Assembly: GCA_024403795.1 (NCBI GenBank)
Contig: JAKSRD010000020.1
Coordinates: forward strand, 1-39,158
Reading direction: 5' to 3'
Length of the DNA: 39,158 nt
DNA from: Saccharofermentans sp.
Lineage (GTDB): Bacteria; Bacillota; Clostridia; Saccharofermentanales; Saccharofermentanaceae
The notes beneath the pieces were generated by a model that was not told where the DNA came from, did not search any database, and was given only the letters and a program-made list of their open reading frames with translations. Position numbers and translations under genes: made by a program. Below are positions 16,545 through 25,389 of this stretch, piece after piece. How positions within the stretch are numbered: position 1 is the first letter of the stretch; each line of letters opens with the position of its first letter.

Positions 16545-17939
16545 ATGTCAAAGAATAAGAAATCGATCATTATAGATGAGAAGACACCGCTGCTTGTTTT
16601 GGCGGGGCCCATGTTCCTTGAACTTTTCCTGAACACTCTGCTTAACAGTGTCGATATGCTCATGATGAGTGACTACGACAATAACGCCGTCGGTGCGATC
16701 GGAAACGCCAACACCATCATGTTCATGATGAACATCTTATTCAACATAATTGCCACTGCTACAAGCGTAGTCGTTGCACAATATCTCGGTGCGAAGCGTT
16801 ATGACAAGATGAATATGATCTATACGCTTGCAGTCATAGTAAATTTTGTCGTCGGCATAGTACTCAGCGCAGCATTCTGCCTGGCAAATCCACTTCTCAT
16901 GAGATTCCTTCATGTCACAAACGAGATGCGTCCTTATACAATGATCTATATCTACATAGTCGGCGGCGGCGGATTCCTGACGGCCATTTTCAATGTAATG
17001 ATCCAGATCTTGAGATGTAACGGATACACAAAGATCGGTGTATATGTAACAATAGCCATCAACGTTCTTAACATAGGCGGCAACTATTTGTTCCTGTACG
17101 GACCTTTGAGTTTTCTGGAACTGGGTGTTGCAGGAGTAGCGATCTCAACGGTAATCGCAAGACTTGTAGCTGCCGTGGTTGTATTTGCCTTTTTCGCTGC
17201 AACCAAAACAGGAAAGATCTCCGTACGCTATCTTAGGCCGTTCCCCTGGAAACTCCTTGGCAAGATGATAAAGATCGGTCTTCCTACTGCAGGAGAAAAT
17301 CTCACTTACAACCTCTATCAGGTAACACTTCTTTCATTCGTAAATAAGATGGGAAATGATGCGGTAAACGCAAGAGCATACTGCAATACGCTTATCTCAT
17401 ATGCGATGATCTTCTCGAATGCATCCGCCATGTCAACACAGATCATCACGGGACACCTCGTAGGTGCCGGGAAAACAGAAGCAGCTTACAAGAGAGTATT
17501 TAAAACTCTCCGTACTTCTCTGCCGATAACCCTCGCACTTGCTTCGATCAATGCATTGTTATGCCGATTCACACTGACACATTTTACAGACAACGAGAAC
17601 ATCATCAGACTCGGTCAGATGATCATGATAGTTGATATTTTCGTTGAGCTCGGAAGATGCCTTAACATGACTTTCGTCTCCAGTCTGAAGGCTGCCGGGG
17701 CGTACATCTTCCCGCTCATTATGGGAATCCTCTGCAATTGGGGATTAGGCCTTACCATGGGTTACTTTACAGGTGTCGTCATGGGTGTCGGAGTTGCCGG
17801 GATCTATGCCGGAACTGCAACTGACGAATGCATCAGAGGTCTCATCGTAATGTACTACTGGTACAAGAAGAAGTGGGTCGGTAAATCTGTTGTCGAGAAG
17901 AAGAACACTCCGGAACTTGAAGAACCGGATGAGGCTTAA
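16545..17939 (+). CDS. MATE family efflux transporter
   Basis: The product has 464 residues, with 12 predicted spans in two related halves. Typical motifs are LAGPMFLELFLNTLLNSVDM at the start, ATATSVVVAQYLGAKRYDKM in the N-half, and NASAMSTQIITGHLVGAGKT in the C-half. These cation-driven antiporters export drugs or metabolites. The C-terminus is a short charged tail. A possible -35 TTGACA lies at 16449, without a convincing -10. Its stop codon overlaps that of the convergent GGDEF gene. Confidence 0.92.
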   Translation: MSKNKKSIIIDEKTPLLVLAGPMFLELFLNTLLNSVDMLMMSDYDNNAVGAIGNANTIMFMMNILFNIIATATSVVVAQYLGAKRYDKMNMIYTLAVIVNFVVGIVLSAAFCLANPLLMRFLHVTNEMRPYTMIYIYIVGGGGFLTAIFNVMIQILRCNGYTKIGVYVTIAINVLNIGGNYLFLYGPLSFLELGVAGVAISTVIARLVAAVVVFAFFAATKTGKISVRYLRPFPWKLLGKMIKIGLPTAGENLTYNLYQVTLLSFVNKMGNDAVNARAYCNTLISYAMIFSNASAMSTQIITGHLVGAGKTEAAYKRVFKTLRTSLPITLALASINALLCRFTLTHFTDNENIIRLGQMIMIVDIFVELGRCLNMTFVSSLKAAGAYIFPLIMGILCNWGLGLTMGYFTGVVMGVGVAGIYAGTATDECIRGLIVMYYWYKKKWVGKSVVEKKNTPELEEPDEA

Positions 17940-19126
17940 GCCGGCTTCTCCGACATTATCTTAGCAGCTGCCGTTGTCGGTTTTTTTCTTCTGTCATGAG
18001 TCTTATAGTATTCGGCTTTATCCGCATACATTAACTTGTCTACCTGCTTAAGCAGGTCATTCCCGTTATCGCGGTTAAGATCGAATATCTTGCTTCCTAT
18101 CGCGGTAACGAGTTTATATGGCTTGCCGGAATTGGCATTGTATTCATCGAGTTTGGCATAAACTCTTTTCTTATAATCTTCCAGATCTACATTATCGGCT
18201 TTGCGGATAAAAATGAAGAATTCATCACCTGCAAATCTGATCACTATGCCTTTGTTGCCCACTACCTGCATTAAGCATTCTGCAAAAGCAATTAGTGCTT
18301 TATCGCCTTCGTCGTGCGAGTACTTATCATTGATCGTTTTGAAGTCATTAAGATCGAACATAAGCATTGCGATCTTCTCTTTCCTTCTGAACTGTCGCAC
18401 CTTGAGAACTTTGTCCAATTCATAACGGTTATAAACACCTGTCAGTTTATCAACATAAATACATTCATTCTGAAGTGAGATCACTATCGCCGCAAAGGAT
18501 ATCGCAAAACTCACAGGCAGAAGCGAGATACCGTAATTTCTCATCTGAATGAAGTTGCCGAAGAGCACCGGAGCAATAAACTCATACACCGGGAAGTAAC
18601 GGAGTGTGGGAGTCTTGATCTTATTGACTATGTAATAGATAACGCCGTAAAAACAAAGTCCGAAGCCGAGGATTACAAACATCAGATAACACGGTCCTCG
18701 TATATAACTGTTATTCTCGTCTATCTCAAAAACTGCCGGGAATACGAAGTTGATCAACAACAGTACGGCACCTATTACACACATGCTCCAATAGATGACC
18801 ATGTGCATTCCGCGTGTCTCGTGATCGATATGTTTGAGGACAACATATATGAGACCTACACCGATGATCAATGCATAAAGGAACAGATATGTATTGCCGA
18901 GAAGTTCAATGAGAAAACAGATCGCTCCGGGTTTCCCGTCAAACGCAAACACCGCCAGATCGACTCCGCAATTGAAAAGCGATGCGACAATAAGCACTAC
19001 CATAATGCGGCTCTCTTCCTTACGTGTCGGCAAACTCCAACCTCTTGTCACAAGCAAGACTACCAGAATAAAAGCGCCTATCAGATCGGCTATTAGAACA
19101 GATTGCAGATTAATTGCAGATTCCAT
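17936..19126 (-). CDS. Membrane diguanylate-cyclase-type protein (GGDEF domain, AGDEF variant)
   Basis: The product has 396 residues. Six to seven membrane spans fill residues 10-217. The GGDEF domain (about 225-375) carries Asp258 in MFDLNDFKTIND, HDEGD and the signature AGDEF (299-303). The metal and nucleotide contacts known from PleD (Asp, Lys, Asn, Asp) are kept here, and AGDEF variants can be active, so it may make c-di-GMP. No RxxD inhibitory site precedes the signature. A paralogue with the same layout lies at 23959-25110. ATG 19126 is supported by AAAAGGA and by the same N-terminus (MESAINL) in the paralogue. Confidence 0.9.
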   Translation of the reverse strand: MESAINLQSVLIADLIGAFILVVLLVTRGWSLPTRKEESRIMVVLIVASLFNCGVDLAVFAFDGKPGAICFLIELLGNTYLFLYALIIGVGLIYVVLKHIDHETRGMHMVIYWSMCVIGAVLLLINFVFPAVFEIDENNSYIRGPCYLMFVILGFGLCFYGVIYYIVNKIKTPTLRYFPVYEFIAPVLFGNFIQMRNYGISLLPVSFAISFAAIVISLQNECIYVDKLTGVYNRYELDKVLKVRQFRRKEKIAMLMFDLNDFKTINDKYSHDEGDKALIAFAECLMQVVGNKGIVIRFAGDEFFIFIRKADNVDLEDYKKRVYAKLDEYNANSGKPYKLVTAIGSKIFDLNRDNGNDLLKQVDKLMYADKAEYYKTHDRRKKPTTAAAKIMSEKPA

Positions 19127-19295
19127 AATTTGTGTTCCTTTTGGGCGAGTAAAAAGCTTAACGCGATGAGGTCTCTCAGTAATAAATGTCAGGAACTTAT
19201 TAACAAATATGTTTATGTCTACTAATTAGATTATGTTCCTATTTTCGAGCTTTTCAACCCCTCAAAGAACATAAATCGAGAAGTTTATTCTTTGT

Positions 19296-20261
19296 TTACA
19301 GAATACACAAAAGAGTTAATTCATTACACCAAGAACGTATTGCTCTGACCGAGCTTTCCACGACCAATTCACCCGATTCGCCATCCATGTGATGATTTGC
19401 TCCGTCAATGACTACGTACCTGCAGTCCGGGAATGCCTCAAGTTCTTCTTCGAAGAAATCCGGATCCTCTCCGAAGCTCCCCGTGGTACCCGTAATGATT
19501 ACAACCGGGATCTCACAGAAAGTGATCAGATGATCGATATCGGTAGTAATGGTCTCTTCGTGTTCGAACTCCATAAGCCTGCTCGCATAGAAGCTCGGAT
19601 CAACCAGTATCAGGCCGCTGATATCATCCTGTCTCAAGGTGCCGACGTATGATGCCACAAGGCCTCCCATGCTATGGCCATAAAGGTAAACAGAATTCGT
19701 ATCAACCTCTTGAATAAACTTCAGGGAATCGACTACTGCATATACGTCCAGGATCTGCTCGAAAATAAAATCTCCGATATACTCCGGATCTGCATAATCC
19801 GGCGGTGGTGCACCATTCAAAAAATCAAACTCGATCACGGCAAACCCTTTATTACAATAGCTCTTCGCTTTAGAAGAATACCTTCCCATTCTCGAATAGA
19901 GACCGCCGCAGATGATGATCGTCTCAAAGGGTCCCTCTCCTTCAGGAATGGTGATACGTCCGTTGATCTTCTGACCGTCACGGCAAAAGTTTATCGTCTG
20001 CCTGTTACCTTCAAGTGTGCCTCTCTCCGGCTCAGCGGTCGTATACTTGATAGCCGAAAAAAACGGTATGGATTCCTCAGTTATGGAAGGCTCCGTAATA
20101 ACAGGCTCCGTAATGGTGATCTCGGGAAAATCATCTTCGCCCGGCACAGATTCATTGTGAACGCCAACGCTGCACGATGTCATCAACGCTGCCGCAATGA
20201 TCAGTGACATTCCTCTTCTCAACTTCGAGGAAAAACGATCTGTTCCGCCGGTTATCTTCAT
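19296..20261 (-). CDS. Lipoprotein alpha/beta hydrolase
   Basis: The product has 321 residues. A basic N-region and hydrophobic stretch lead to lipobox LMTSC (Cys30), followed by a Thr/Glu/Pro-rich linker with an ITEP repeat. The hydrolase domain has the oxyanion region IIICGGLYSRMG, the nucleophile elbow YGHSMGG (Ser197), acidic candidates near SFGEDPDFF, and the catalytic His in GANHHMDGE. It resembles surface esterases or peptidases of the dienelactone-hydrolase/alpha-beta class; substrate unknown. Its ATG shares one base with the stop of the membrane-protein gene upstream (TGATG), so the two are coupled. Confidence 0.85.
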   Translation of the reverse strand: MKITGGTDRFSSKLRRGMSLIIAAALMTSCSVGVHNESVPGEDDFPEITITEPVITEPSITEESIPFFSAIKYTTAEPERGTLEGNRQTINFCRDGQKINGRITIPEGEGPFETIIICGGLYSRMGRYSSKAKSYCNKGFAVIEFDFLNGAPPPDYADPEYIGDFIFEQILDVYAVVDSLKFIQEVDTNSVYLYGHSMGGLVASYVGTLRQDDISGLILVDPSFYASRLMEFEHEETITTDIDHLITFCEIPVVIITGTTGSFGEDPDFFEEELEAFPDCRYVVIDGANHHMDGESGELVVESSVRAIRSWCNELTLLCIL

Positions 20262-20878
20262 CAGAACTTGAATTCCTTTAATCCGGATCTCTTTAGACTG
20301 ACGGCACCGATAAGGAACAGTCCTTCTCCGACTATATTCACACCTTGTGCGATCCAGTTAATATATGACTGTTCAAAATCTTTGGTGGAAAGATAGCCCA
20401 TCGTAAGCATGAACAGAACGCTCAATATAAAAATGAACATTGTTCCGTACTTCTTCATTTTGACAGAGATGACCGTCAATGAACCGCACAACGCCACAAC
20501 TCCGACGATCATTCCGATGACAAAGATCATCGTTCCGGAGAACGCCGGCGGCGCAAACACCGCAGCTTTCTTTTTATTGTCATCTCCGTGTGCAAACAGG
20601 AAAGAAACGGCAGCAAATCCGATTATCAGGAATCCCGTTGCCTGAAGAGGAAAGAAAACCAGATTAAGTCTCTCAAAGTCGCAAATGTCCGCAGCATATA
20701 ACAGTTTATAGAGTGCCTTGAACAAACCTGCGGTGACGATCATTGTTCCGCCGCTGCTGAATGCCGCGAATTGCATCTTTGAAAACAGCGTATAGAATTC
20801 ACCCTGCAGTATCACCACTGCCGCGGCAAAGAGAATTACAGGCAAAAAATCAACCAAAGCCATCGGTACTGTGAACAT
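20261..20878 (-). CDS. Multi-span membrane protein of unknown function
   Basis: The product has 205 residues with about six hydrophobic segments (near 8-25, 40-60, 73-90, 105-130, 139-157, 176-195) and almost no long soluble parts. No motif was recognised. It is translationally coupled to the lipoprotein hydrolase, so the two may act together at the membrane. It starts 90 bp from the divergent dus gene. Confidence 0.7.
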   Translation of the reverse strand: MFTVPMALVDFLPVILFAAAVVILQGEFYTLFSKMQFAAFSSGGTMIVTAGLFKALYKLLYAADICDFERLNLVFFPLQATGFLIIGFAAVSFLFAHGDDNKKKAAVFAPPAFSGTMIFVIGMIVGVVALCGSLTVISVKMKKYGTMFIFILSVLFMLTMGYLSTKDFEQSYINWIAQGVNIVGEGLFLIGAVSLKRSGLKEFKF

Positions 20879-20968
20879 TTCTCTCCCCCGCGCAAATCAT
20901 ATTCTCTTCCATAATAACAGAAAATAGTGTAAAAATTAGGGCACAATAAAAGGAAAAAGGATTACATT

Positions 20969-21910
20969 ATGAAGCTCTACTTCGCGCCGCTTGAAGGCCT
21001 TACCGGTTATATCTACCGCAATGCATACGAGAAACATTACGGACATATCGATAAGTATTTTGCCCCCTTCACATCACCCGCCGACAAGTGTGCGATAACT
21101 CCCAGAGACAGAAAAGACTTGATTCCCGATAACAACAAAGGGATCTTTCTGGTTCCGCAGATATTAACCAACAGATCCGATCACTTTATCGATGCGCTCA
21201 AAGAGCTTAACTCATTCGGTTATAAAGAAGTAAATCTTAATCTCGGATGTCCTTCCGGAACGGTATGTGCCAAAGGCAAAGGTGCAGCTTTTCTGACCGA
21301 ACCGGAAAAGTTGAGAGATTTTCTTGAAGATATATATTCTTTTTCAGAGAATCAGGGATCATCAGTCTCGATAAAAACGAGACTCGGATACAAAGACTGC
21401 GAAGAATTCCGACGACTTCTCGAGATCTTCAATGAGTTTCCCATAAGCGAGCTGATAATTCATCCCAGGATCAGAGAAGACTTCTACAAAGGTACTCCGC
21501 ACCGCGAATACTACCACTATGCATTGGATAATGCGAAGGTTCCGCTCGTATACAATGGTGACATCAGAAGCAAGGACGACTATGATTCACTGTGTCAGGA
21601 GATGGGACAGAACATAGACACCGTCATGATAGGACGAGGCCTTCTGGCAAAACCTTCGCTCTCGGAAGAACTTCAAAACGGTAATACAGCTTCTGATAAT
21701 ACACGCTTCTGGAAGTTCCACGATGAGCTTTACGAAGAGTACAAAAAGGTCATGTCACCCGACATAAATGTCCTCTACAGAATGAAGGAACTCTGGACAT
21801 ATTGGAGTGTTTCTTTTGAAGATATCGAACGCGAGAAGAAGCATCTTCTCAAGGCAAAGAAATGCATCGATTACGAAGATGCCGTCAACCGCATAAAAGG
21901 AAAGACCTGA
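20969..21910 (+). CDS. dus: tRNA-dihydrouridine synthase
   Basis: The product has 313 residues forming a TIM barrel with FMN. It begins with APLEGLTGYIYRNAY (flavin-binding start of the family), then VNLNLGCPSGTV, whose Cys94 matches the proton-donating Cys, then VSIKTRLGY, LIIHPRIREDFYKG, VPLVYNGDI and TVMIGRGLLAKP. It reduces uridines in the D-loop of tRNA. It is a short Dus form. ATG 20969 is preceded by an A/G-rich AAGGA. Its stop lies next to that of a convergent 26-residue peptide gene. Confidence 0.93.
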   Translation: MKLYFAPLEGLTGYIYRNAYEKHYGHIDKYFAPFTSPADKCAITPRDRKDLIPDNNKGIFLVPQILTNRSDHFIDALKELNSFGYKEVNLNLGCPSGTVCAKGKGAAFLTEPEKLRDFLEDIYSFSENQGSSVSIKTRLGYKDCEEFRRLLEIFNEFPISELIIHPRIREDFYKGTPHREYYHYALDNAKVPLVYNGDIRSKDDYDSLCQEMGQNIDTVMIGRGLLAKPSLSEELQNGNTASDNTRFWKFHDELYEEYKKVMSPDINVLYRMKELWTYWSVSFEDIEREKKHLLKAKKCIDYEDAVNRIKGKT

Positions 21911-21991
21911 TCAAAAGTTCCACTCTGAGCCGTAACCGGCGACGCCGCCTTCAAATTCAGATTCCTTGATGTCTTTATTCGAGTTATTCAT
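21911..21991 (-). CDS. 26-aa peptide with Gly-Gly motif (possible secreted or modified peptide)
   Basis: ATG 21991 is preceded by AAAGGA at 8-nt spacing and reads 26 codons to TGA 21911. The N-terminal half is polar and acidic (MNNSNKDIKESE) and the C-terminal half is EFEGGVAGYGSEWNF. The split into an acidic leader, a Gly-Gly site and an aromatic/Gly-rich core resembles precursors of bacteriocins, pheromones or ribosomally made modified peptides. No processing protease, radical-SAM enzyme or exporter lies beside it, so function is open. It is too short to rule out chance, but the ribosome site and composition support it. Confidence 0.5.
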   Translation of the reverse strand: MNNSNKDIKESEFEGGVAGYGSEWNF

Positions 21992-22160
21992 TCTATTATT
22001 CCTTTCTGATCTGTATGTTTTGAATTTTTCAGTTGTTCGCTTGACACACATATATACGAAAAGCATTCTTGGGAAGTGATCATGGATATATGGGGCAAAA
22101 ATTCGTGAAAAGAACAGTCCCGCTTCGCGCCTCGCATGTTCAACATCAGTCAGGGCTCAG

Positions 22161-22199
22161 TAAAACAAGGGCTGCCTCAAAACGATCTCGAGGCAGCCC
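22161..22199 (-). terminator. Terminator of the HerA gene
   Basis: Perfect 10-bp stem GGGCTGCCTC/GAGGCAGCCC (22169-22178 with 22190-22199), followed on the minus strand by TTGTTTTA. It lies 42 bp after the HerA stop codon. The rest of 22000-22160 shows no gene. Confidence 0.8.
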
Positions 22200-22241
22200 G
22201 TAGTTTATCGTATTCATTTCCGCACTGAGCGGCAGATCAGC

Positions 22242-23855
22242 TTAGAGCTGAGGTGTCTGGTTATGCTGTGTTCTTTCACTCTTCCTGACATGAATAAACA
22301 TGTTGTGGAGGAGGTTTACGCTCGTCAGGATGACTTCACCCTGATTAAGCTTACGTACATGCTTAAGTGCATAATCATCAAGATGGCTCTCGACCGCCTT
22401 GATCTCATCATTAAGCATGAGTCTGTGGATCAACATCGTACCGATCTGACCGAAGAGGATCGGAGCAACGTCCTTCGGATTCTGTGTTGTAAGATAAAGG
22501 AAGATACCCTTCTTACGGCCTTCTCTTGCGATGAGTGTCAGACCGCCGTGAAATTCTCTGTCAGAATATCTGGACTTCGTATATCTGTGAACCTCATCGA
22601 TGAAGAATACGAACGGGCAGATATCATCCTGATCCATAACAAAATTACTTACAAGATCGATTACCATTCCGCCGATACCTTCGGAAGCACCAAGTGATGA
22701 GGTGTCGATGTAAAGACTTACATCAGGAAGATGAACGAATTGCTCGATGACATCAAGTAGATTATACATGCCGGGCTCACTTGAGAAGAATGAGAGCAAT
22801 CTCGTATTTGTGAACTGATACTGGATCTTCTGAACGAGAGATGCGTTCGCATTCGCTTTGAGCGAATCGTAGCAGAATCTGAAATTGTAGTTATTGTCTC
22901 TTTCAGGTTCGCGTACGGCCTCACACTGAATCTGTTCAGGAAGAAGCTCAATGTTGAACTCCGTATCTTCTCTTGTAACGGACGCCAGATTCTCCTGAAT
23001 CTCATCGATACTCTCACCGATCTTGTTATAGACAGTTGTCTCGCCGACCTTATTCATATAACGAAGTGATGTGATCGCTTCTGCAAGTGTTGCACTCTGT
23101 CCGCCGTTCTCAGTCTCGAACAACTTCTCCCACTGCTCCATTGTTATCTTACCGGGCGCAATGGTCGTATCTACACCAAGTGTAAGCTTCGTGATCTCAT
23201 CACTGTTAAAAGCATTCTTATACTCGCCTGTAGGGTCGATAATGAGTGCCTTATGCTTTGTCGAGACTACCTTATCAAGAATGGCGAGAGCCGTTGTCGA
23301 CTTACCGCTGTTCGTAGCTCCGATACACATGAGGTGACGGTTGAACAGCGTACTCGGCTTAAGTTCAACTTCAGCCTGAGCTCTGTTGAGATATGTTGCA
23401 AATGAAGGAAGCGGTTCCTCATCTCCGCCCGTGAACTCGAGTGAGCGCAGGAATAACTTATATACTTCGTCTGAAGCGAGATAAACCTTATCGGTAATAC
23501 CGAGTGTATTGAAGCCTGCGAGTTCGAACTTGTTACGATCAGGTCTGAGAAGAGCTATCGTATCGATGCAGATCTCATGGTAATCACTCTTACTTCCGGC
23601 TGAGCCTGACTCATAGATATTCTTTCTGGATGCCTTGTTCTCGAAAACCTCACCCAGGAACACACCCAATGTCGATTCTATTACAACAAAGTTATTGATG
23701 GTATTCGGCAAAAAAGACTTACTGAGTTTGCTTCTGTCAGTCAGCAAGTCAACGTTGTCGATCTGGGCAATACAGTTACTTCTGTAAATCTGTGTGACTT
23801 TTCCAAGATAGAAATCTCCAAGATTCTTACCTTCATACAATTCTTCAAGTGTCAT
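22242..23855 (-). CDS. herA: HerA-type hexameric ATPase/translocase
   Basis: The product has 537 residues. The N-terminal part (about 10-100) fits the HAS-barrel. Walker A is GATNSGKST (179-187), ALIIDPTGEY follows, and Walker B is FVFFIDEVHRY (Asp420, Glu421). The segment LIAREGRKKGIFLYLTTQNP carries Arg residues and the sensor region typical of HerA/FtsK-like motors, and the end has NQGEVILTSV. HerA proteins pump or unwind DNA and usually work with a nuclease (NurA) or, in phage-defence systems, with SIR2 or similar effectors. None of these lies next to it. ATG 23855 follows GGGAGG. It is flanked by its own -10 box and a terminator, so it looks monocistronic. Confidence 0.85.
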   Translation of the reverse strand: MTLEELYEGKNLGDFYLGKVTQIYRSNCIAQIDNVDLLTDRSKLSKSFLPNTINNFVVIESTLGVFLGEVFENKASRKNIYESGSAGSKSDYHEICIDTIALLRPDRNKFELAGFNTLGITDKVYLASDEVYKLFLRSLEFTGGDEEPLPSFATYLNRAQAEVELKPSTLFNRHLMCIGATNSGKSTTALAILDKVVSTKHKALIIDPTGEYKNAFNSDEITKLTLGVDTTIAPGKITMEQWEKLFETENGGQSATLAEAITSLRYMNKVGETTVYNKIGESIDEIQENLASVTREDTEFNIELLPEQIQCEAVREPERDNNYNFRFCYDSLKANANASLVQKIQYQFTNTRLLSFFSSEPGMYNLLDVIEQFVHLPDVSLYIDTSSLGASEGIGGMVIDLVSNFVMDQDDICPFVFFIDEVHRYTKSRYSDREFHGGLTLIAREGRKKGIFLYLTTQNPKDVAPILFGQIGTMLIHRLMLNDEIKAVESHLDDYALKHVRKLNQGEVILTSVNLLHNMFIHVRKSERTQHNQTPQL

Positions 23856-23900
23856 TTGCGGCCTCCCATGTTCACATAAGCTCTAAACGAGCCTATGCTC

Positions 23901-23906
23901 ATTATA
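23901..23906 (-). promoter_or_regulatory. -10 box upstream of HerA
   Basis: TATAAT on the minus strand, about 45 bp before the HerA ATG, within an AT-rich 103-bp gap after the GGDEF gene. No recognisable -35 hexamer. Confidence 0.35.
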
Positions 23907-23958
23907 AATTGATATTCTTTGCTTTGGGTGATTTTTAAGACAAAAATTCAAATTAACC

Positions 23959-25110
23959 TCATTTCTCAACAGCTTGCTCCAATTCTGCATAGTATTGAGC
24001 TTTATCAACACGCATGAGCGCATCAACCTGCCTCAGAAGATCGTCACCGTTATCGTGGCTGAGATCAAAGAACTTTCCGCCTATCGCTGCCGACAGCTTA
24101 TAGGGCTTTCCTGAGGTCTGGTTATAGATATCGATCTTGGCGCGGAGTCTGTTCTTATACTCATTAAGGTTGATCCTGTTAGCTTTGCGGATGAAGATGC
24201 AGAATTCATCGCCTGAGAATCTTACGACTATGCCCTCATTACCGACAGTATCCGTGAGAATGTTTGCAAAGTCTATAAGCGCCCTGTCGCCTTCGTCATG
24301 TGAGAACTTCTGATTGATCGTCTTGAAATCATTCAGATTGAGCATAATGACCGCGATAGTCTCTTTATATCTGAATTTCCTGACCATCATTGACTTATCA
24401 AGTTCAAACCTGTTGTATACACCGGTAAGCTTATCCAGACGGATATACTCATTCTGAAGCGAGCTTGCCATAAACATAAACGAGATAACAAAGCTCAGAG
24501 GAATAAGTGAGATTCCGTAGTGGAGCATCTGTACCGAATTGCCGATAAGGATCGGTAGTATGAACTGATACACAGGAAAATATCTCAGAGTAGGTATGCG
24601 GAACTTGTTTACAAAATAATACAAACACCCGTACAGCATCATGACATATGCCAGGATAACAAACAGGATGTAATAGTAACCTCTCTGATATCTGTTGTAC
24701 TCATCGATCCTGAATACGATCGGCTCAAAGAAGTTTACTATGAGAAGACCGGCTTCAATGACAAGCAGGATCCAGAACAGGATTATATGGATACCCTGTG
24801 TCTTGTGATCTATATGCTTAACGACAAAGTAGATTATTCCGATACCGATGATCATCATATAAAGATAAAGATAGGTATTACCCAGCATCAATGCCGTATA
24901 ATGCTCGTTGCCCGGTTTTCCGTCAAGCGCGAAAACCATCAGATCAACTAAGCAATTCACGATGGAAGAGATTATCAATCCCAACAGGATGCGGCTCTCG
25001 GTCTTACGTGTGGGGACCTTCCAACCTTGAGTAACCAATAGAAGCACAAGAATAAAAACGCCGACAAGATCGGTAATATAAACGGATTCGAGATTAATTG
25101 CAGATTCCAT
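23959..25110 (-). CDS. Membrane GGDEF-domain protein, SGDEF variant with altered metal site
   Basis: The product has 383 residues, a paralogue of the protein at 17936-19126 over its whole length (shared MESAINL start, KHIDH and TLRYFPVY). Six to seven spans lead into a GGDEF domain with SGDEF at 299-303. Where the paralogue and active enzymes have the metal-binding Asp (PleD Asp327), this protein has Asn258 (IMLNLNDFKTINQ). Lys263, Asn266 and Asp275 are kept. It may therefore bind GTP without making c-di-GMP, or be weakly active. It has no RxxD inhibitory site. ATG 25110 matches the paralogue start. Confidence 0.88.
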   Translation of the reverse strand: MESAINLESVYITDLVGVFILVLLLVTQGWKVPTRKTESRILLGLIISSIVNCLVDLMVFALDGKPGNEHYTALMLGNTYLYLYMMIIGIGIIYFVVKHIDHKTQGIHIILFWILLVIEAGLLIVNFFEPIVFRIDEYNRYQRGYYYILFVILAYVMMLYGCLYYFVNKFRIPTLRYFPVYQFILPILIGNSVQMLHYGISLIPLSFVISFMFMASSLQNEYIRLDKLTGVYNRFELDKSMMVRKFRYKETIAVIMLNLNDFKTINQKFSHDEGDRALIDFANILTDTVGNEGIVVRFSGDEFCIFIRKANRINLNEYKNRLRAKIDIYNQTSGKPYKLSAAIGGKFFDLSHDNGDDLLRQVDALMRVDKAQYYAELEQAVEK

Positions 25111-25139
25111 AAGTCTCGCCTCTTTTCGCCTTGTGTTGA

Positions 25140-25168
25140 ATCAGAATGAGGTATCTTTGAAATGTCAA
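25140..25168 (-). promoter_or_regulatory. Promoter of the second GGDEF gene
   Basis: On the minus strand TTGACA (25163-25168), 17 bp, then TCTGAT (25140-25145); the start would be about 23 nt before the ATG. The other GGDEF gene has a similar block, TGACATTT followed by CCTCAT, at about the same place, so the two may share control. The rest of 25169-25389 shows only a short GGCGC/GCGCC inverted repeat near 25255. Confidence 0.45.
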
Positions 25169-25389
25169 TTTTTCTTATAAATATATTATCTGCCTTATCT
25201 TAAGTATTTCAAGAAGAAGCGCTGATAGTTTAACTTTTGTTAACAGAATTCAAAGGCGCATTGCGCGCCGGCTCAATAGGGAAACTTTTTGCACACTATG
25301 CGTTCAGTTATGATACAATTAGTAACTGTTTTGACAGGAAACGTGTACCGGTAAGGAATAAGGCCGGCGTATAGATTAGGAGTTAAGGG

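Noticed and set aside
17936..17939. Overlapping stop codons of the MATE and GGDEF genes (TTAA)
   Set aside because: A neat but common tail-to-tail arrangement; not a sign of special regulation.
20969..21910. Dus enzyme seeming to lack its catalytic Cys (Ala at a position that is Cys in some homologues)
   Set aside because: The proton-donor Cys is the one in the GCP motif, which is present (Cys94).
22242..25110. HerA plus GGDEF as a nucleotide-signalling defence system
   Set aside because: A 103-bp gap with its own -10 box separates them, and the GGDEF gene has a paralogue away from HerA, so the neighbourhood looks incidental.
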